Part shown: positions 59,836 through 64,000 of the stretch, piece by piece
Numbering within the stretch: the stretch's first letter is position 1
Layout: each line of letters opens with the position of its first letter
Source: Trebonia sp036501515
GTDB lineage: Bacteria; Actinomycetota; Actinomycetes; Streptosporangiales; Streptosporangiaceae
Assembly: GCA_036501515.1 (NCBI GenBank)
Contig: DASYAD010000349.1
Location: forward strand, 1-64,000
Direction of reading: 5' to 3'
Length of the DNA stretch: 64,000 bases
Program-made: the position numbers and the translations under genes
Notes under the pieces: generated by a model
What the model saw: only the letters and a program-made list of their open reading frames with translations
Databases searched by the model: none
Told to the model about the DNA's origin: nothing

Positions 59836-60984
59836 ATGCTGGACTCCTGCACCCTGGTTGATTTCTCGTCAATGGGCCCTGGCCCGCGCTGCACCCGCCT
59901 GCTGGCGGATTACGGGATGCGGGTGATCAAGATACGCCCGCCGGCGGGCGGCACCCGCATGATGGACGCCCCCTGGTACGGCTACAGCGCGAACCGGGGA
60001 ATCCCGCAGCTGCACGTCGACCTCAAGCAGGACGGCGGGCGCCGCCTCGTGCACCGGATCCTGCAGCAGGCCGACGTGCTCGTCGAAAGCTTCCGGCCCG
60101 GCGTCGCCGCCCGCCTCGGACTCGGCTACGACGAGGTCAGGATCGGCCGGGAGGGCATCGTGTACGCCTCGGTGAGCGGCTACGGGCAAACCGGCCCCTA
60201 CTCCCAGTGGCCCGCCCACGACCTGAACTGGCTGGCGCTCGGCGGGTTCCTGTATCCCGGGTCGCGCCGCGCCAGCGGCGCCCCGTCGCTTCCCGGCGCG
60301 GTCGTCGCGGACGCGACCGGAGGCTACTCCGCCGCCGTCGCCATCCTCTCCGCCCTGGTCCGCAAGGGTGCCACCGGCGAGGGCGCGTACCTCGACGTGT
60401 CGGTCATCGACGGCGTGCTGCGCGTGATGCAGTACGTCATTGACGGGCACCTGGCCGGGGACGCTGAGGCTGGCACCCCCGCCGCGATGCTTACCGGCGG
60501 CCGCGCCTGTTATGACCTGTACCAGGCAGCCGACGGACGCTGGTTGTCCGTCGCTGCGATCGAGCCGCACTTCTGGGCCGCACTTTGCCGGGAACTCGGC
60601 CTGACCCACCGCATCGGCGACCAGCACGACCCCGCCCTGCAGGATGTCCTGCGCCAGGAACTGAGCCGCGTCCTGGCCACCCGCGAGGCCGAGGAGTGGC
60701 TGCGCGCCCTCGGGCCGACGGCCTGCGTCGCCCCGGTCAACTCGCCGGCCGAGGTGCTGCGCGACCCGCACCTGCGTCACCGGCAGCTCACCCTCGACGT
60801 GACCGTCGAAGGACGGCCGCTGCGGCAGATGGCACCGCGCCTGGCCGTCGAAGACCAGCCCGGACTGGACAAGCAGCCGGCCGGCCAGACGCCGGCCGAC
60901 GACGTGGACGTACTGCTGCAGCAGCTGGGCATCGGCGCCAGCGAGATCGCCGGCCTGCGCCAAGCAGAAATCATCACCGACTGA
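59836..60984 (+). CDS. CaiB/BaiF-family protein resembling alpha-methylacyl-CoA racemase
   Basis: 382 residues: VDFSSMGPGPRCTRLLADYG, VESFRPGVAARLGLGYDEV, GYGQTGPYSQWPAHDLNWLA with His128-Asp129, and VVADATGGYSAAVAI with Asp159. His and Asp at these positions correspond to the His126/Asp156 acid-base pair of the mycobacterial racemase MCR, whereas CoA transferases use a single Asp. Racemisation of a 2-methyl-branched acyl-CoA is therefore a real alternative to CoA transfer. ATG after GGGAGGGACGAGG. Confidence 0.8.
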   Translation: MLDSCTLVDFSSMGPGPRCTRLLADYGMRVIKIRPPAGGTRMMDAPWYGYSANRGIPQLHVDLKQDGGRRLVHRILQQADVLVESFRPGVAARLGLGYDEVRIGREGIVYASVSGYGQTGPYSQWPAHDLNWLALGGFLYPGSRRASGAPSLPGAVVADATGGYSAAVAILSALVRKGATGEGAYLDVSVIDGVLRVMQYVIDGHLAGDAEAGTPAAMLTGGRACYDLYQAADGRWLSVAAIEPHFWAALCRELGLTHRIGDQHDPALQDVLRQELSRVLATREAEEWLRALGPTACVAPVNSPAEVLRDPHLRHRQLTLDVTVEGRPLRQMAPRLAVEDQPGLDKQPAGQTPADDVDVLLQQLGIGASEIAGLRQAEIITD

Positions 60985-61003
60985 CCCAGAAACGGAGGCC
61001 GCC

Positions 61004-62248
61004 ATGCAGCTAGGCACGACGTACAACGAGGAGCGGGAGCAATGGGGCAAGCCGCTGGCCGGGCTGCGTGTCCTGGCCGCGGAGCACATGCAGGCACTTC
61101 CGTTCGGCACCCAGCTCCTGGCGATGCTGGGCGCCGAGGTGATCAAGGTCGAGCCCCCGGGCGGTGAGGCCGGGCGGGCGGCCCGGCCGATCGTGCCGCA
61201 GCCCGACGGCTCGACGGTCGGCGGCACCTTCGCCAGGAACAACCTCAACAAGTCCAGCATCGTGCTGAACCTGAAGAACCCCGAGGGCCGCGCCACCTTT
61301 CTGCGGCTAGCCGGGAAGGTGGACGTGGTAGCCGAGAACATGCGGCCGGGCGTGATGGACCGCCTCGGCGTGGGCTACGACGACGTCGCCGCCGTGGCCC
61401 CGCTGATCGTCTACGTGTCGGTGTCGGGCTTTGGCAGCCGCACGCCCTCGCCGTACCAGAACTGGCCGGCCTATGCCCCGGTCGCCGAGGCGATGGCGGG
61501 CCTGTACGAACTCGGGCGCCGCCCCGGCGAGGCCCTGCGCCCGGGGATAGCCGGGGCGCTGGGTGACAACGCCGCCGCGCTGTACGCGACCATCGGCATC
61601 CTCGCCGCGCTCCGGCACCGCGACCAGACCGGGATCGGCCAGCACGTGGACGTGTCGATGCTTGACTCCATGATCGCAACCAACGACATGTACCCGCAGC
61701 TGTGGTCGCTCGGGCTGCCCGCGAGCGTGGGCACCGGCCGGGGGACAGGCATCCTCGCCACCTTCCGCTCCGCCGACGGCGACTTCCTGATTTCGGTCAT
61801 CCGGGAGCATCAGCTCGCCCGTCTCGCCGCGCTCCTGGACCAGCCGCAGTGGGTAACCGATCCTCGGCTCGCCGACCGGGCGGAGTGGTCCAACCGCATC
61901 GAGGACATCTTCCGCCCGGTGATCGAGGCATGGGCCAGCCAGCGCACGCGGCTTGAGGCCGCGACCGAGATGGCGAAGGCCGGTATCGCGGCGGGCCCGT
62001 GCTTCACCATGGACGACCTGAGCGACGATGAGCACATCCGGGCGCACAACATGCTGATCGAGACCCCCGTCGGTACGGACCGGCCGGTCGTGCTGCCGGG
62101 TAACCCGATCAAGCTCTCCAAGGTGGCCGAGGGGCCGCTGCACATCTACCCCAAGCCCGGCCAGGACGCCGACCGCATCCTGTCGGGGCTGCTTGGCCTG
62201 AGCCCCGGTGAGATCGGCGCCCTGCGCGAGACCGGCGCTCTCGGCTGA
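61004..62248 (+). CDS. CaiB/BaiF-family CoA transferase
   Basis: 414 residues: LAGLRVLAAEHMQALPFGTQ, LGAEVIKVEPPGGEAGRAAR, VAENMRPGVMDRLGVGYDDV, VYVSVSGFGSRTPSPYQNWP, GIAGALGDNAAALYATIGIL (probable catalytic Asp). Same subgroup as the gene at 48733. ATG after ACGGAGG, 19 bp after the racemase-like gene; last complete gene of the box regulon. Confidence 0.87.
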   Translation: MQLGTTYNEEREQWGKPLAGLRVLAAEHMQALPFGTQLLAMLGAEVIKVEPPGGEAGRAARPIVPQPDGSTVGGTFARNNLNKSSIVLNLKNPEGRATFLRLAGKVDVVAENMRPGVMDRLGVGYDDVAAVAPLIVYVSVSGFGSRTPSPYQNWPAYAPVAEAMAGLYELGRRPGEALRPGIAGALGDNAAALYATIGILAALRHRDQTGIGQHVDVSMLDSMIATNDMYPQLWSLGLPASVGTGRGTGILATFRSADGDFLISVIREHQLARLAALLDQPQWVTDPRLADRAEWSNRIEDIFRPVIEAWASQRTRLEAATEMAKAGIAAGPCFTMDDLSDDEHIRAHNMLIETPVGTDRPVVLPGNPIKLSKVAEGPLHIYPKPGQDADRILSGLLGLSPGEIGALRETGALG

Positions 62249-62269
62249 AGCCGCCTGCGCCCGGTTACC

Positions 62270-62866
62270 TCAGAGCACGGCCGGCGAGTTCCAGGTACAG
62301 CGGGACGCTCCGTCCAGCGGTGGCGAATCCGTCTCCCGACACTGCGCCCGCGCGCAGACGGTAGTCGATGCCGGCGGCGATCGCGGCGGGTCGCCGATCG
62401 TGGACAGCTCCCAGTCCACGACGGCGGCCACTCGCAGCGCCCCGGCCGCGTCAGCGGCGAGCAGGGTGTTGTCGATCCGGTAGTCGCCGTGCACGACGCT
62501 GGCGGCGAGCTGCCCGGGTATCCGCTCGGCCAGTCGTGCGGCGACCCGGCTTCCGTGCCCGGCGGCACCGGGCGGCGCGACCAGCTCCCACTGCCCGGTC
62601 CAGCGTTTCAGCTGCCGCTCCGCGTAGGCGCCAGAGCGGCCGAACCGCTCGAGCCCGACCGCCGCAGGATCGACCTGGTGCAGCCTGGCCAGCACCGTGA
62701 CAAGCTCTTCGGCCACCGTGCTGACGGCAGTCTGGTCGAGTTCGTCGAGCTGTGCGCGTGACTGGAAGGTGCGCCCGGCGACGAATTCGGCGATCGCGAA
62801 CGGGCCGCCGATCAGGCTCTCGTCTTCCTCCAGGGCGACAGGCCGGGCCACCGGGACTCCGGTCAC
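62270..62866 (-). pseudogene. Aminoglycoside-phosphotransferase-family (ACAD10/11-like) remnant
   Basis: The frame keeps GGPFAIAEFVAGRTF, LVTVLARLHQVDPAAVGLER, ASVVHGDYRIDNTLL (kinase catalytic loop) and VVDWELSTIGDP (metal-binding), typical of the APH-like kinase fused or paired with acyl-CoA dehydrogenases in ACAD10/ACAD11 systems. The N-terminal lobe is missing and after the GDP (about 62386) homology is lost. It abuts an ACAD remnant on the same strand. Confidence 0.7.
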
Positions 62867-63257
62867 TCGGGCCGTCGTAGATCCGGAACGGGCGGATCTC
62901 CCGGGCTATCCTGGCCACCGGGAGGTCCCGGGTCACCCCCATGCCGCCGCACAGCTGGGCCGCCGTCGTCCGCAGCGCCGACGGGTCAGACCCGGTGCCG
63001 GGCGCGGGCTCGGTCATCGCGAACGCCGAGCGCACCAGGCCCCGTGCCAGCGGTGCGAGGTACCGCCCCCGCTGCGAGGCTGACGCGACCTGGTCCAGCA
63101 GGTGGACGTTCCCCTCATCGGGAGCGGCGATGTTCAGTGCCAGCGGCCCGAACAGGGAGTATCCCGCCTCCTCGAAGACCGGAGCTCGCCTGGTCATGTT
63201 CAAGCCGGCCCCGCCGTAGTCCGCCGGCGCGTGCGGGGCGAAGATCCCAGCCTCGCG
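62862..63257 (-). pseudogene. Acyl-CoA dehydrogenase remnant with internal deletion
   Basis: The frame reads EAGIFAPHAPADYGGAGLNM, VFEEAGYSLFGPLALNIAAP, RSAFAMTEPAPGTGSDPSAL and then jumps directly to LCGGMGVTRDLPVARIAREI and RIYDGPSD. About 150 residues between the TEPxxGSD loop and the C-terminal helix are missing. The upstream end runs into the tRNA scar. With the APH-like remnant it once formed an ACAD11-type pair. Confidence 0.7.
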
Positions 63258-63260
63258 CGC

Positions 63261-63293
63261 AGCGGGTCGCGGGTTCGAATCCTGCCTGGCGCA
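63261..63293 (+). tRNA. 3' end of a tRNA gene (attachment-site-like scar)
   Basis: The stretch contains a T-arm GCGGG-TTCGAAT-CCTGC (63269-63285, stem with one G-T pair) followed by the acceptor-strand-like CTGGCGCA (63286-63293), without encoded CCA. No D-arm, anticodon arm or 5' acceptor strand lies upstream; the sequence there codes for the ACAD remnant. Identity cannot be assigned. Integrases that target tRNA genes leave such a 3' copy at the far end of an element. Confidence 0.65.
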
Positions 63294-63584
63294 CTCATCT
63301 TCACCGCGGCGTACAGCCGGTTTCTGTGCTCCGCCTTGGGGTCTCATGGGTGCTTGCTCTGGCCGCGTGCCCGTTGCGTGCCCGGTCGCTTTCCCTTGCC
63401 CAGCGGAGTTTTCGCTAGTTCACGGATGCTGGCTCCGACGTGGGCCGAGAACTGGTTGCGGCCGGCCACAGCCCGGCCACGTGAATACCAAGCACTTGCT
63501 GTGCCGCCGACCAGGTGCCAGGGCCAGGGCCGCACGTCCACGGAGGGCCGGCGCATAGCCAGCTGCGCCGCTTCGTCAGCCGGG
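63294..63584. other. Region without recognisable gene
   Basis: About 290 bp between the tRNA scar and the toxin gene. No frame shows a known motif or convincing codon bias, and no promoter box of the cluster type is present. Confidence 0.5.
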
Positions 63585-63968
63585 CTAGCACGACGCGTCG
63601 ATGATGAAATCGCGGTGCAGACCTAGCAGCACATGGTCGGCCGTTAGCAGCTTGAGCCCGGCGCGGGATGCCTGCGCGACGATGAGGCGGTCGAACGGGT
63701 CGTGCCGGGTCAGTTCGGGAAACTCGCGCATCGCCTCGGCGTGCTCAGCGGTGACCCTGAGCAGTTCCAGGCCTTGGCCCGGAAGCCTCTTACTGAGGTC
63801 GTCCGGCACGGTCAGCTTGCCGAGCATGCTCTTGATCGTCAGTTCCCATACCGTTGCCGCCGAGACATGCACGCCCTGCGCGGAGACTATGGCCTGCCGT
63901 GCCTGCGGCCCCAGCCGAGGGCTGTCGTCCAGCAGCCACAGCAGGGCCTGGCTGTCAAGAAGCAGCAT
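63585..63968 (-). CDS. vapC: VapC-type PIN-domain toxin
   Basis: 127 residues, full PIN length. Acidic residues Asp5 (LLLDSQALLWLL), Glu42 (TVWELTIKSMLGKL), Asp90 and Asp93 (RHDPFDRLIVAQA), then LLTADHVLL. Mg-dependent RNase of a type II toxin-antitoxin system. ATG overlaps the end of the antitoxin frame by 14 bp, the usual antitoxin-toxin coupling. Confidence 0.85.
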   Translation of the reverse strand: MLLLDSQALLWLLDDSPRLGPQARQAIVSAQGVHVSAATVWELTIKSMLGKLTVPDDLSKRLPGQGLELLRVTAEHAEAMREFPELTRHDPFDRLIVAQASRAGLKLLTADHVLLGLHRDFIIDASC

Positions 63969-64000
63969 CGCCGTAGAACATCTCCTGGATGTCGGGGTCT
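63955..64000 (-). CDS. C-terminus of the cognate antitoxin (cut by window edge)
   Basis: Fourteen codons before the TGA are visible, reading DPDIQEMFYGDAAS. An acidic/aromatic tail ending in FYG is typical of Phd/YefM or VapB-type antitoxin C-termini that wrap the PIN toxin. The DNA-binding part lies outside the window. Confidence 0.65.
   Translation of the reverse strand, partial: DPDIQEMFYGDAAS

Noticed and set aside
63245..63300. Complete tRNA gene
   Set aside because: Only the T-arm and 3' acceptor strand are present; D-arm, anticodon arm and 5' strand are absent.
62451..63347. One continuous protein spanning the tRNA scar, ACAD and kinase-like remnants
   Set aside because: The frame runs through the tRNA antisense and changes from ACAD to non-coding reading of the kinase remnant; it is not a real gene.

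Overview
The window comes from a very GC-rich actinomycete-type chromosome. The signs are strong G/C third-position bias, many GTG starts, 4-bp ATGA/GTGA gene overlaps, F420-type (LLM) oxidoreductases with an F420:NADP reductase, a SARP/BTAD regulator, an Rv1733c-like membrane protein and VapC-type PIN toxin. The species cannot be fixed from the sequence.

Left flank (1-2.9 kb). A phosphoglycerate mutase runs off the left edge and lacks the usual catalytic Glu. Next to it is a broken enolase (frameshift plus missing C-terminus), then an Rv1733c-like membrane protein. Upstream of these lie a DosR-like palindrome, a 5' stub of a DosS-type sensor kinase and a scrap of a conjugative relaxase/helicase. 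This flank looks like a decaying hypoxia/dormancy locus.

Main region (2.9-62.2 kb). This is one large catabolic supercluster with about 45 genes in divergent operons. It holds two pairs of acyl-CoA dehydrogenases, an enoyl-CoA hydratase, ADP- and AMP-forming acyl-CoA ligases, four CaiB/BaiF-family proteins (one racemase-like), and two thiolase-fold proteins lacking the usual Cys (one with a DUF35 partner). It also holds KstD-like flavoproteins, SDRs, a Rieske oxygenase with a fused ferredoxin-NuoF reductase, an extradiol dioxygenase, a DapA-family aldolase, an amidohydrolase-2 protein, an ADH-ferredoxin-P450-ALDH block, a fused 2-oxoacid dehydrogenase E1, and a branched-chain-amino-acid-type ABC importer. 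The set fits uptake of an aromatic or alicyclic carboxylate-like compound, ring attack and beta-oxidation-like breakdown as CoA thioesters. The substrate is not known.

Control. Nearly every transcription unit of the supercluster is headed by the same composite promoter: a direct repeat TAAY-N8-TAAY (12-bp period) followed 11 bp (sometimes 10) later by a -10-like hexamer with A at position 2 and T at position 6. I find 24 such repeats at 15 loci, always pointing at the gene they precede. In divergent regions they form head-to-head pairs. In six units the predicted +1 falls on, or one base before, the start codon, so those mRNAs should be leaderless. The only transcription factor in the window is a 1,036-aa protein at 22.6-25.7 kb with a STAND-type ATPase at the N-terminus and a SARP-type winged helix plus BTAD at the C-terminus. 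SARP proteins bind direct repeats just upstream of -10, so it is the obvious candidate reader of the boxes. Its own upstream region has no box.

Right flank (62.2-64 kb). Remnants of an aminoglycoside-phosphotransferase-like gene and an acyl-CoA dehydrogenase abut the 3' end of a tRNA gene without its 5' part (an attachment-site-like scar). A VapC-type toxin and the end of its antitoxin follow. The boxes are absent from both flanks.
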